Position numbers and translations under genes: made by a program. Below, one piece after another: positions 39,200-52,341 of a stretch of 64,000 nt of DNA. This DNA is from Neelides folsomi (lineage: Eukaryota; Arthropoda; Collembola; Neelipleona; Neelidae): the NCBI GenBank assembly GCA_034687125.1, contig JAQGBZ010000162.1, positions 1 to 64,000 on the forward strand. Reading direction: 5' to 3'. Under the pieces are notes generated by a model that saw only the letters and a program-made list of their open reading frames with translations, did no database searches and was not told the DNA's origin. Every line of letters starts with the position of its first letter. Positions within the stretch are counted from its first letter, which is position 1.

Positions 39200-39205
39200 T
39201 TTATA
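39200..39205 (-). promoter_or_regulatory. TATA box of Miox
   Basis: Minus-strand TATAAA 64 bases upstream of the Miox start codon, which would put initiation about 30-35 bases before the ATG. Spacing is good, but the hexamer is common in AT-rich DNA. Confidence 0.5.
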
Positions 39206-42200
39206 CTTGTAAATTGTTTGCTCAATCAGTTAATTATTAAATATCCTTTTGTCATTTACTTTTCTTTTTAGCAGATAAACAGTATTTTTTGATGCGTAGT
39301 CCAATCCAACTCTTTTGTTAAACTTACAACCTTTCTTAACCTTCCTTAACAAAATTTATGTAAAGGTGTTAATGGAAAAGACTAATTTGAACAGCTTTCT
39401 TTATTTTATTGCAGATAACGAGTAAAAATTAAAAAATTCACCAATACTATTGAATTAAATTATTAGCAGTCATAAAATTTGACTTTGAGAGTATGTATGT
39501 GTCAAAATACCTATATGAAAAAAATAAACTTTTTAAATAAAAATATATTCTCGTAAAGGTAGTTTTTAATTAAAAAATTTGTATATACCTAGTATGTAAT
39601 TGATAAACTATATACTTAAGTGTATGAACACTGCCTAATATTTGACTGACTGAGAAGTTCTTCCCAACTTACTCGACTTTATAAATGAGCTCAAATTATA
39701 GTTAAAACATTAGCTTTACTAAAGTAGAGTACAGGTATGTATCAACTATCTTATAGTTCACCACAATTTATCATATACGCCACGTGTGAATAAAAATATG
39801 TACAATATTTACATGTTTATGTCAAATGTGTTAAACCAACACAAAAGAGATGAAGGTACTTTAGACTTAATTTGAAATATGGTTTAACTATGGTAGATTT
39901 AAAGGATGTTATTATTGACTCTTATTTTTCCTTATTCATTCATTCTGAGGAATATTAGGGTACTTCACTTTAAACTCATCATCCTAAATATACCAATTAA
40001 GCAACACGGATAAACCCAGTATAAACACATTAAACATTTGACAATCCCCAACAATATCTATTGGGCATTTATGCAGTATTTATTTAAGTATTTAGTTCCA
40101 AGAAAAGGTCATTAAATAATATAATGACTAATAGGAATAGCATAAATTTAGTTGAAACCAGTTTCAAATTAAATTCAAACAGTAATATCGAGAAATAATC
40201 AGGATTTGAGTATATAAATAACTTTTACCGAATGGCCTTTGTTCGATACTTCTCACAGATAGCTAATTGAAGCAGTCCATTGTACCTATTTATTTAATCC
40301 TTATCAATTAAGCTTATCCTTAAACAAACATTCTTTAAACGAACTTGGTTATGTTTACTAAACTTTTGTTAAAAATATGAATGTTAAAGATAAACATTTT
40401 AAAAAATATTTAACATTTTACACAAATAAACATTAATTAAGATTACATAATATCTTTTTTCTTTGTATGATTTAAATGATGATGTACCTACTTAATGTTA
40501 TCGCATCTTAAACAATGTTCCCTTAAAGTAAATCTAAATTTTTCTTCTTTTAAGCTTCTTCCAATTGTTCCTTTTATGTGTAGGTACTTAACTTTATTAT
40601 TTATAAGAAAAACACTTTGGAGGAAATTATATTTCTTTATTTGGAAACTCCTTAAATTGTTAAATCTGCACAATACAATTCTATTCAGCCAATACTCATA
40701 TCTGCATAATAAACTGGTGAATATTATACTACCTACACATTATACTTTGTAGGTGTATTAAATGCATAAAAGTAATAAATACCATATAAGTAAATACTCA
40801 GTCAGCCAGAGCTAAATATATAAAATTATATAGCTCATGACAAGGGCCTTATAATTTTATATTGCACTATTACTATACGCTTTTTACTGGTGGTTTAAGG
40901 TGGCTGTTCGGGCATTTGGAAGTGAATTTGGAAGTCATGTTCTGGAAGCGATGAAACCTGTTGTAATGCATTATTCAAAGTCGAAGGAGTTCATGCGACT
41001 TGGTAGAAAATAAACTCTCGATTCTCCCACTTTGGAGTTCAGGTCCAGGAGTTTACCTAGGCAGATTCGTAAACAAGTGAACTGCAGATATGTTTGAGAG
41101 AGAAAGCGCAACTCTTCCATATATTTTTAACAGTCTCCCAATTCTCCTTTCTCGTCACTTTTTAACGGGTGGAGTTTGTTCACTTCCTTCCCAACCACGA
41201 CGGATGCAGACAGAGTAGCTAGAGGTTAAAAATGGGGCTCATCTTCTCCGAATGGAAGAGCAATTGAAAGGAGAAGGAATCCTGTGGTTGAGAGGAGATG
41301 AACTTTGAGACCCAAGGAACCATGGGACCATGAAGATGAAGATGGAGGATGGCAGAATCTTCTTTGAATACTTATACCACGACCAGGGACCATACAGGAA
41401 CGAGCGATAAGCATATGTACAAATAATGTACACAACCCCACATTTTTCGGTTTGTGCACAATAGGGGAAGGATCAAGAATTCGGGGGTCTCCTTTGGATA
41501 GGGAAAGCGAGAGGAGAAGACACATCTAAAATCTTTCTACGTCCTTTGATTCCTCAAATTCAAATGCCACTTTGGATGGAAGAGAGACGAGGGGGCGAAA
41601 TCCCCCTTATTCACTCACTCTGAGACCGCCGAAAGTCTCGTGGAGTCAAGTGGGTTAAGAAAAAAGGATCGCTTCTCTGCTCTCCAATTCATGCAAGGGC
41701 AATCGGAATTCCTCAAGAAATGTATCTAAAATCGATGAGATTAGAAAGAGAAGAAACACCACTGCCTGGTCTCTCTACCCTCTAATGGGATCACATTGAA
41801 AAGTTTATCTTTATTGTGACTCGTTCTTGACTCTCCTTCATACATTTCATGCAGAGTTCCTTTCCCTCCTCCATAATATATTTTTTTAAGTCGGTTCTTG
41901 AGAAATACTCTTGGCCGGTTGAACCATTGAGTATAAAACTACAAGAAGCTATATAGGAGATATACTTCACATTTATTTGGAATATGAATTCTTATGCGCT
42001 TAGTTCGAAATTTCAAGAGTCTTTATTTTTTCTTCACATCGCACCCAGGCTTTTCCTTGGGCTTTTCCTTACATGTTATGTCTAAGGGTGTAAGGGTAGT
42101 AAAGGGTGTAGTTTAGGAGAAGCACTTTACATCCGATCCCATCGTTTCTTTCCCCAAACTGCGTGCTCGGCTCCTCCGATCAAAATCAAAGTGCGTCCAG

Positions 42201-43483
42201 AGAGGGTGGCTCCCATCATCTCCACCCATTATATTATGCTTTTCTTCACTTGAAGGGAAAATGAACTCCTGGTCTGAACCATTTCAAGTGGGGAATTTCA
42301 TTCCAGAAATGGGAAATCGCACCAGAGTAAATGATATGCAAACGGAGTTTAAGGATAAATATCAATTTATTTCATAGCATTATTCCTTTATTTTTATAGA
42401 TACGTGCATTTGAGACATTGCATTTACTAAGAAACTTTCATTTAATATTCTACTTGTAAATCTAAGCAAATTTTTTATGTATAAAGTATGGTAAAAGATA
42501 CATTAATAAATATGTAGTATTGATAATCAAGCTATAGTTACATTTTTTATGTGCAAGATTTTGAAATGCACATTCCTCCTTACCATTGACATCGTATGTA
42601 CTTTGGGCACAATACATATTCTATAATATCAATGATTGTCTATTTTATCATTTTCTGTTATTAAGGTAGGCAGTATAGGCATATGTAAAAACAAGAGAAA
42701 ACAGGTGTACACCTTGTATGAGTTCTTGTTCTTTCTTGTAGAATTGTAGCTTTTTTGATGAATTGATGACAGATAAGTTTAATGCACAAATTGAGTGATT
42801 ATGTTTTTATTTTATCTTCATTAGAACATATTAAAAAGAACAAATAGTACTCGAGTATAAATTTACTTCTCATACTGGTGTATTTATTAATGATGTGCTA
42901 TTAATTAATTATTTTTTTATAATTATTCATAACAAATATTGTACAACTTCTGCATAAATTATTTTATCATTATTTCATTTTTAGAATTATAATAGTCATT
43001 GTTAATTTACAAAAAAGCAAAATACACATACCCAACTTACCTATGTAATACTTGCAATTTTAACAAAAAATCTAAGGTACGTCTTATTTTCTAATCTCTT
43101 CGAAATTCTTGTTTCTATTATACTGTATACCTAGGTATATTTCTATATTTAATTATTTTAGTCACAAATTTAACGCTCCATTAGGATATAGTATTGATTT
43201 TAATGTAAATTCGTGTAAGTGCACATTTGACTTTAGAGGAAAACATGGTGAATGATATTCATCACTACTTCTATATAATTATGTATTAACAATTTGCAAA
43301 TAGCTTAATAGGATTTATGATAACATTATTATTATGTACTATAGTTATTTATATATTTATGCATCATATTTATATTATCACCTTGCATAGTATACATACA
43401 TAAGTCCTTACAATAGCTAATATGAAATAATATCTTTATCAGCATGATAAGTGTTCATATGAAAATTGAATGCCAAGATCAGT
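39206..43483. other. Intergenic DNA between beat and Miox
   Basis: AT-rich at 39206-40880 and 42350-43480, GC-richer with purine runs at about 40880-42350. The 99-codon frame at 41226-41525 (minus) and the others here show no family signal. A small hairpin at 40818-40862 is listed separately. No gene supported. Confidence 0.45.
40818..40862. repeat. 13-bp inverted repeat with 19-base loop
   Basis: ATATAAAATTATA at 40818-40830 and its exact complement at 40850-40862. The arms are pure A/T, so chance is a fair explanation. Confidence 0.45.
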
Positions 43484-46400
43484 TCACGAGGACGAAGAAT
43501 AGGAGACAGCGATGAGGGTGAGAAGAGCTAACAAGAGCTGCCACTGGTTCCCCGAGTGACTCGCAGAAGCACGAACTGAAATGAAGTAAAAGGCCCGAGT
43601 CAGCATTGATGGGTCATTAAAGTCTCATCTGAATCTTTAGATTAAGATAAATGTGAGCTCATAAGATTTGTGGGGGAGGATTAGAAGGCAATTATAACAA
43701 GAGGACTGGTGTTGTAAAGATAAGAAATGAAAGGGTTGGTGGCAAAGTGCAAACGTTTAACTCTTTTATCTTCCCCAATAAAATATATGAGGGAGAAAAT
43801 TTGAGGTTTATTTTATTAAATCGACTCCAAGAGGAGCCATATTACGTGGGGAGAATGAGAGTTTAATAGTTGCTTACCTAAAACAATTGTTTTATTGAAT
43901 GAAATAGGTAGAGCTGAATGGTGATGTTCTCTGTGATTCCCAGTGTAGGCTGGAAAGTCATTGGAGTCTGAGGAGAAGTCTCGGTCGCTGTAGTTGACAT
44001 GGTGGTTTCGCCCCCCTTTCCGACTATAGCTGTTCCCGACAATTTTCTCATCTCCATCCTGCCAAAAGTGGGTGGAGATGCTGGCGACACATCGGATCTT
44101 TGCACTCCCTTTGCTTCCAAAATGAGAATCAGAGAGCTTGAGCTGAAGATGTAGAGTTGACTCCAGCGAATGACCCACTAGAGACCTTCCATCTCCACTC
44201 TCGCCATAAGGAAGAACGTCTTTGAAGGAAAGGATCCTTGGCACCTCTTCCACCTCAACAAGAAAGAAAAGTCTCAAAATCCCATGCCGGCTTAACAACC
44301 AAATGTTCGATCGCTATCATTGGAAAAAGGCTAATACAATTTTTAATTTGTCCTATCGTACTCGTATGGTATACCAATTTGCTGGGTTAAGTTATTCTTT
44401 GTTGAGTTATTAAGTCAAACTAGCTTAAATTTTGTATAAAATAGGATAGGACTAAGGAGGTTGTTTCTTACATATCTTCATATCTCCTTTAGTACCTTAT
44501 TTGTGAGATTGAGTTGTAACGGGAGAGTTTAGCCCTCCACTCCATAGTTATTCAACATTAATATCTACTCATGTATCGTGAGTATGAAAACATGTAATAC
44601 TTGACTGTATAATCTGAATGAGATATCACAAAATAAAGTTTTCTCGCTCCTTCTCCTTCGTTTTGAAGTTGACGGAGAAGTGCGGTGCTCCTTGAATCGT
44701 CTTTTCAGATGCAATTTTTATAATTCCGGGACTCTTTATGTCAGAATGAAAGTCTTTTTGGTAGAGTGAAACGAGAGCTCTGGGGAATCTGCAATGCTAA
44801 AATGATGGCGGTGTGAAGGAGCTCTTTGCGGCTCGCCTTTTCCCCGTGAAGAAGATGAAAAGCCGTAGTATCTTTCCCTTCTTGGGTCTGGGAATACTTT
44901 TGCATGGGCCGCATCATCACCGGCTCCCCCATCTATTCCTAAGTCGACACTCCGTTGGGGCATTGGAGAGCACTACATCTTCATTTCGTCCCTTCCTCTC
45001 TTTTCAATGTCATACGACTTAAATCCCCCTTACCCTCTCACTTCTTCCCTCCTTTCTAACTCCTTTAAATATTATTCAAAGGAAAGATTTGCCCATCATT
45101 ATTTTACTTTTTCATTCATTCGTGAACAAACATGGTTTGTGTACATTGCACTCGGCGAACTTGAACTATTGGATAAAGAGATTCACAAATTGCTGTATTT
45201 GTTTATTCGCTCCAATTGGCTAATGAAGTTGAAAACTCTCAATTTTATTGTTATTTGGACAAAATGCAAACTGCTGGGCCAAAAAGCTTTTCCCAACTTC
45301 ATCTTCAGTCATAAATGGTAAAATTGCCTTATTACTACACTTCTCTTGTCATATAAATTTAATGAATTGTGAGAGTCAATTAGATTAGGAATAAAGAACT
45401 TGGATTGCATGTCGTAATGTGATGATTCAATTACCCTTAGTTATAGTTATGAGCTATAATAGCGACATTAGAAAAGATGAGGGCACCATATGAAGTGAAG
45501 ACGTATTAAATTTGGACACATTATCTAGAGCCCTCACGCCTAGGCCCCAGTCGACTAATGGACTCTTATGGCCAATTTTACATGTATGGAGAAAGCGATG
45601 TCTGGCCAGCCTGCAGAGATACTAACTTGTTACGATGTATTTATTAGCATGTGAGAGGGAGGAAGAGGGGAAATATGGAGAGAAATGCAATAACGGGGCT
45701 GCTGACAGGGAATTTGAAGGGAAGCTCCGCGGTAATGTGAGGAAATGAAAAGGAGGAAGAGAAGGGGCGAGAGAGTAATCCAAGGATCGCATAAATCAAA
45801 ACAATGGGCTCTTCGATAGGTATGAGGCTTACTGAACTGTGCAATTTGGATAAGAGGAAACTCTTCACTTACAGGTATATCGTTGATGAACCAAGACATT
45901 TTTGCCGGAGGCTGAAACAAAGAAGAATATGAGTCTGTGAAGTGAGGATTAATCCGCTTCATTGGAATCCATCCGGAAGGAGAAAATCGGAAACTTATGT
46001 AGACAAAATTCTCTTACCCATGATTTGGAAGATGTGCAATTTAAATCCAAGATCTCTCCCACTTCGTATTCCTCCTTGGCGATCCCGGTGATTTGTGGCC
46101 CTTCCTTCGGCGGCTCTGAAAGTATTGACCCAAAATTCCCTCTGTTTAGTTCATGAATGAAGTGGCGAACATCCTTTGAAACCTCTTCCTTTACAAATCG
46201 CGTCTCATTTAATATATTCCTCACTCGGAATCTATGAGGACCCTTTAAATTTTCCTGCCATTGAGTTATTGACTTCAAATGCTCCCCATATTCCTCTGGC
46301 CCTCTTTTGCAACAAACGAATGCATTAGCCTGTTTCCTTCCTTTTCAAATTTAGTGTCCTTCGATTGGATTGGGACAGCTTATTCAAGTTCCTCTTTTCA

Positions 46401-48656
46401 ATCTGCTCTCCTCTCCACCCCACTTTAATGGAAAGAGGAAGATGCTTTGGATTAACAATGAATCTGCCCTAAATCCAATTCAAATATCTGGAAACTCCGT
46501 TTACAGGCAATTCCTACGATTGCACGTGGGAACAGTGACGGTTGGAAATGGGTCCCATATCCCGCCCATGACTTTTCTCAATCTTCCCGGTGTGTTCCAC
46601 TCTTGGAAATCTCAAAACAGAGTGAACCTTGTTTAAATTCAAATTCGCACGAGAGCCTTTCCTCTCCTCAATAAATAAGATGAAAGGGGAAGGGGAGAGT
46701 CTGTATATACGTTTATAAAGTGTTAGGGCTGAGGTTCTCAAGGGCCTGAACGGTAATCCTCAATCGGAAGATGAATTGGAAAAGTTGAAGGGAAATGTTG
46801 AAAACTCACGAACGACTGTAAGAATTCCTTCACCGGAGTCAGAGGCAAAAGAAGGGGCTTCAGCCGACACTTCACACCGATAAACGCCTGTTGAACGCAA
46901 ATCCACGGATTTCAATGTGACTGACTTCGCTGTCGACTTCTGGATCTAGTGAGAAAAGAATAAGAAGGGAAATACATATAGGGGAAACTTTCCAACAACT
47001 CCACTTCCTTCGGGTATCAAATTGAGGCAGGATTGAGGAAACTGACTACTTTAGCAAAGATCCCAGTCACCATATCTATTATGGATAAAATATACTCACG
47101 TCAACGTTGACACCTTCCAGAGGATGAACGTAGATTTCCGGCTTGAACCGTGGAACATACCTGAAGAACTCTTCATTGTCCTGTTCAAATGAAAGTGAGT
47201 CGATAAATACTTACATACTTGCACAACACATAACTATGTATCTGTATGTATTAGATACATTAATAAAGTCCAGGAAATATTTCACCTACCTTGTACCACT
47301 GGAAATGAGGAACATCGATTAAGCGTGAGAAAAAAGAAAGATGAGTAATGGAGTTATTGGAAAAGGAGGACAATATGTGAATTGAATGTGCGTACCTTGA
47401 CGGCGTAAAGATTGTCTGTCCCCAACTCAAACTTGCATTCCAGCACCGCGTCCTGACCATCCAGCTTGTAATGAGGCACGAGGACATGATAAAGCTTCAG
47501 AGAGTCTGCAACTATCACATCATGCCAAATTGAAAATCAATCCGTGATTGCATATACCTAATAGGATGTATGTGGAGGGCGATAGGGAAGTCATTGTGGG
47601 CCGGGCGAGAGAGTGAGGGATTGAGAAAGGGTGTTGAGTGAGACTTTTGACAGGAGAAAGGAGTGGAACCGAGAAACTGGAACCTAGCGGACATCCTTTA
47701 GGCCGCCAGCTTAAGTGCCTAATGGGACGAGAGAGAGAAGCCTTGGTTGCTCTCATTTCATTCAATTCTCCTCCTTTCCATGGTTAATGGTCTGGAAGTA
47801 ATTGACAATCTACTCGAGACGGTTACTTTCTCAGCTCAACAAGGCCCTACCTATGAAAATGCGGGTGATGAGGAGGAGTCCCCCTCCTTTGACTCATTAT
47901 TAGCCGTCTCATCAACTCTTGCGAGAAGAATGGGTATCTTGAGAAATGGTCCGCATTGTGTAATAATGTCTAACTTTAAGTGGAGGTCGGGATCGGAAGG
48001 GAACAAAACGGGCTCCAACCCTATCATACCCCATGTTCTCCTTTCATATTTCCAAATTATGAGAAATATAAATTAAAGTGTTACAAGAAAGGAAGAAGGA
48101 GTGACAAAGCGAGAAAGTGAATTAGCTCACTTGAGAGTATTGTCTTGTAGAGAAAAGGAAAAGGTTAAGAGAGATAAGAGGAAGAGCAATCCTTATAATT
48201 GTACAATTGGATTCTCCCAAAGGACGAAGGGATCGTGAAGGGCGTTACTGGGTAAATGGAAACCCTCGTCTTCCTTCCTACCACGTGACGCTTCAGGAAA
48301 ACCGGGCTGATTTAATTCCCCGTGTTAATAAAGACGATTTTAATTCAGAACACGAATGATGGCCGTATTCGTTTGAGCGTGACTCGACTTTTGAGTTAGG
48401 GAAGAAAGAGACCAAGAGGGTTATATTTATTATATACATACACACATCCACTTCCCTCGACCAAGAGATACCCGACCGGCCGGAGTTAAAAGTAAAAAGA
48501 GAAATGAAGTGTGAGGAAGTATACAAAATACGCATGGGGGATCTTATTAGTTCAAAGATCAACTGGGGATGAGGTGGTGAAATATAAGGGAAAGAGAATG
48601 GAACCATACACCATACCTGATCCAATTAGGAACAGAATGACTGAGAGTACTCTCAT
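43484..48656 (-). CDS. beat: Beaten-path (Beat) family immunoglobulin protein, probably GPI-anchored
   Basis: Nine minus-strand exons join in frame to 326 residues: 48656-48617, 47505-47396, 47298-47290, 47180-47100, 46945-46810, 46115-46018, 45911-45873, 44253-43878 and 43575-43484. Order: signal peptide MRVLSVILFLIGS; first Ig domain (C37 to C104) with LECKFELGTDNLYAVK-WYK-DNEEFFRYVP and CEVSAEAPSF, hallmarks of the Beat family; second Ig domain (C152 to C226) with PPKEGPQITG, LDLNCTSSKS and SWFINDIPV; a low-complexity linker; and a hydrophobic end (QLLLALLTLIAVSY) reaching the stop, as in a GPI-attachment signal. Drosophila Beat proteins act on axons in defasciculation and bind Side receptors. 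The third exon is only 9 bases and encodes WYK. Introns are long and GC-richer. Which Beat subgroup it belongs to is open. Confidence 0.93.
44254..45872 (-). other. Long GC-richer beat intron within the second Ig domain
   Basis: A 1.6-kb intron between the exon encoding SWFINDIP and the exon starting VEEVPRIL. It is mostly GC-richer; 104 codons are open on the plus strand at 45007-45321 without any motif. No other exon recognised. Confidence 0.5.
46116..46809 (-). other. beat intron between the two Ig domains
   Basis: A 694-base GC-richer intron between the end of the first Ig domain (ILTVV) and the start of the second (PPKEGP). No nested feature recognised. Confidence 0.55.
47290..47298 (-). 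other. 9-base microexon of beat encoding WYK
   Basis: TGGTACAAG is bounded by a good acceptor (catttccag) and donor (gtaggt) on the minus strand. Both neighbouring exons break exactly at the codon boundary where Beat proteins read VK-WYK-D, the core tryptophan region of the first Ig domain. Without it the Ig fold would lose its central tryptophan, so it is very likely a constitutive microexon. Confidence 0.9.
47506..48616 (-). other. First coding-region intron of beat
   Basis: A 1.1-kb GC-richer intron between the signal-peptide exon and the first Ig exon. The plus-strand 109-codon frame at 47747-48076 inside it carries no family motif. Confidence 0.55.
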
Positions 48657-51600
48657 TATATCAGCAAGAGTGCTGTTTCACATCAAAAGACTTTCTTTCC
48701 AGATCCTCTCATCTCCTCGATGAGCCGAAACGCCTCACTTCTCCCCTTCTAACTACTCTTTCACTCAAAAAGGATCTTCGTAGTTTGAAGGTAAAAATGG
48801 TAATAGTTATAAGTAAAAAGTACGAAGCTCTTAATGGCTCCTTTATCTTCTTCCGAAAGGATAGCACAAGTGATGGGGGGATGAAAGGAAACTCCACTCA
48901 AAAACTTTTTCTAATAAAGATGGAATATTCACTCTATGAATTTTATTAATGTTGAGATCGAGAAAGACAAAAGTAAAAAATTGAATTTGTGCAAGAAAAA
49001 GTATTTGTTAATAATAATGAGCCACGTCTTCCAATTCTGGATGCGAGGAAATTGGAAATTCAATTTTCCCCAATTCGCTGATTATTTTTGACGAGTTAAT
49101 TTGGGCAGTTGGGGGAGCGGAAATTATAGCGAAAAGTCACGACACTCAATAAAAATTCAAATTAATAAATCGCAAAACCACTGAGGTGAGAATTAGGAAC
49201 GTGTGGAGCGTGTTGGATGGCGGAGAGCTACAAGCGATTCCCTGGCTCAACCCGCACTGTTGGATTAGAAAGCACTCTGCTTCCCCTAAGAACTGAAAAG
49301 AAGACAAGTTTCCTATCCGATCCTGGGCCATGGGGAAGAAGGTCCCATAAACCTAAGCGTGCTCATGCGTCTCTGTATTCAAATGCCGCTTTTAACCCCT
49401 TCAGATTTCCTTCTAACTCCACAAAAATCCCAAGTAGAATAACTATAAACTAACCCAAATAACTTTATGATTTTAAAGGCGGCTTGGAGTCATTTTGCCT
49501 AGTTCAACATTTTATAAGTAATCTCTTATGGGATCAATTGAAGTATTTTAAAAGCACTTTTTCCTCACACCTCAATTTTGAGTCTGTTCAACCCTCCAAA
49601 CACTTTCTCTTCCCCTCCTCACGTTCTTGACCAATGCGACATGCAGCAAAGTCTTGCATTTTCCCTCATACCTATATTTTACTATATTTGAGATACAACA
49701 CATTAGTCTTATATTTTAAAATGAGGGTAAGGAAAAGAATAAAGAGATTGAGAAAGATAAGATTAAAAATATAAACGCGTTTCATTCCCTCTCATACATA
49801 CTCGAGTGTTTGATTTTTTAATCTTCTCTAAGAGCTTTCGGAAGAGAATTCTTACCAGAGCGGCCGATGGAGTCAAAGATAAGAGTCCCTTGAGATATGG
49901 ATTTCATATTAAATAAAATCATTTTCACTGTCTTTGAATTGAATGGGGGGCATGGGGCTATGGAGAGGTTTTGAGGGCAAGCCGAGTCATTTCGCCCACG
50001 ATGTGAGGTAATCCCGACAATGTCTCGAAACTCCCACAACTCTTTCCTCGGGATCATGATTTTGGCCAGAGAGATGAGCTGAGAGTGGGTTTGTTTGAAA
50101 TAAAAGGGGAAATGGAGGGGCAGGGAAGAGATTTGGGAGGAGACCTGGGGATCCGGCTGGACTTGGCGAGTGGAACGGAATTCGCGTGACAATTGTGTCC
50201 GATAGAGAGGCTCTTTACTCTTGTGTCAACAGTCGGAAGACGAGGGGAGAAAGCTTATAAACGAGAGCTTCTCTCAAATGGAATGTAAAAGACTTTTCGA
50301 GTTTTTCTGCTTCTCTTCCCCCCACTTATGTTCTTACGGTCCGCGGGCCCATCAATTGCCTTGCCAATTTCAAAGGGCAGGTGAGGTGGGAACCCGGTTG
50401 CACTAAATTGGAATTGGCCCAGCACTCGAGCCGTTCACCCCCGCTCAATGAGTTTCCGATCGAGAGAAACATCTCTTTGGCATGAACACACACAAGCCTC
50501 TATTTCCCCCTTCCACACATGAAGGGTGAGCTCAGAATTCATTGTATGAATTCACCATGAGGGGAGGAGAAGGACTCGGTTCAATCATAATGGCCCACAC
50601 CGCTATCTAAGGAGTAATTACTCTAATTATCCAATCTTAATCGCTACTTCTCGACAATGTTGTAAATACTTAATCTCGGAATCAACTCTTCCTTCTCTGA
50701 GACAGGAAGACAATAGCGAGTAAATAGCTAGGGAATGACTTTGCTGACGTCTTTATTTCTCCTTGATTGCTCAATTCCTCTAAGTAGTTAAGTATTAAGG
50801 AATTTTGTTCTTTATTGTTCTCATTGAATGAATAAAATATTGTTCCTTTACATTGTTTATGTACAGCCCTATAAATGTTAAATGTTAATATTTAAATGAG
50901 CGTTTAAAGGTCAAATCAAAATGATAAGAATGTATTTATGTACTCTATGTCTGAAGCCAAATAAAATATGAAATAATTATCAATGATTAGCTAAAAACGG
51001 TTGATAGAAAACTTCAAATGTTTACTTTGGATAACTACGAGTACTTGTGTAGGTAAATAAAAAGAACCAAAAAGTGTGTTCAAGACATTCTGCATCTAAC
51101 CTTTTAACCCAAATACTTAAATATAAAGTTTTGATTTATCAAAGAAAAAATTACTTTAGCATTATTATCAATTACACATACAAAAGTAAAGTATGTAGTA
51201 CTAATTGAGTAGTTAATATAAATTGCACTTTTATAATTAAAGAATTTGTTTTAAAGCAGGAAAAACTATATTTAATAAAAATCACGTCATACTAATTTAT
51301 TTAGGAAAAAAGTAAGGTGTACGATTGATAGGAGTCTTCTCTATATCGTAGTTTGTAATTCTATTTTCGTTTCTCGAAACTTTCAAAAAGTCATGAAACA
51401 GTTTATTTGCTCTGCTCAAATATTCCACTTAAGTTTCTAACATCAATGAGAAACCTTTTGCATCACGGAACGAACTACTTGACACAAAGTGGCACAAAGT
51501 TATTACCTTTTGAAATTGAACTTTCCGCTCTCTAGTGATCTAGGAGCATCATTTAGAAAGATTATTTACACTAAAATATTAACTTCTTTATCGAATTGAT

Positions 51601-52205
51601 TCATTCCTCATACTCGCTTCTAAAAAATTTTTATGTTTGCAAGCCTTATTTAATACTTTAATTAAACTTTTATTGGGTACATCGTACTACCAATATTATG
51701 TATTTAGTAAATTAAATAAAAGTAATATTTATACTTTCTACTGTATGGTATAAAGTGTTCTCAACTCATTATATTTTATAATCAAAACCTAAATAAGTAG
51801 ACTGTATTTATTTAATATAATAAAAACTACAAGTCCACACAATAAGAAATTCTGTATTGTCTAGTGTGTAAAGCATTTTGTGAGGAGATTCGTTAATTTT
51901 AATCGCTGATTTCCTTATAAAACTTACCACTTTCGTTCGTCTCGATGAAATTCTCATCTTACATCGTATTAATCAGGACTGCGTTATATTCTAATGAGCA
52001 AATACGAAAGACCGCCACTAATGAAGATTCTTCTCCTCGATTGAGAAATTAATGAAGCTAAAAGCTCACTTCAATAACTGAATTATTTAAGAAAAATTTA
52101 AATTAAGTTCACCATTTAACACACTATGGATATACCATACTCTATATTTATTTTATACCTGGTCCGTATATGAACACTTAAAGATCTCTCATCCTTTCAT
52201 TAAAA

Positions 52206-52341
52206 TATATCGGGTTAATTTAAGGTTGACGAAGTAATCAAAAATTGTGAAAATGAGAAACGGAGTATTTCCATTATCTAATAATAAAACGGAAGAAAAG
52301 TGAGCTCATTAAGAAAGCTCACCATTAAGTCACCCGATATA
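52206..52341. mobile_element. Candidate 136-bp MITE with imperfect terminal inverted repeats
   Basis: TATATCGGGT at the left and its exact complement ACCCGATATA at the right. The next dozen bases also match imperfectly (TTAATTTAAGG against GACTTAATGG). The terminal TA fits a Tc1/mariner-type target. An internal hairpin GTGAGCT/AGCTCAC lies at about 52300-52320. No coding capacity. Confidence 0.55.

Noticed and set aside
45949-46278. Single 109-codon minus frame taken as one exon
   Set aside because: Only 46018-46115 of it is a beat exon. The flanks are intronic, shown by the acceptor tttcag and the donor gtaaga and by phase with neighbouring Ig exons.
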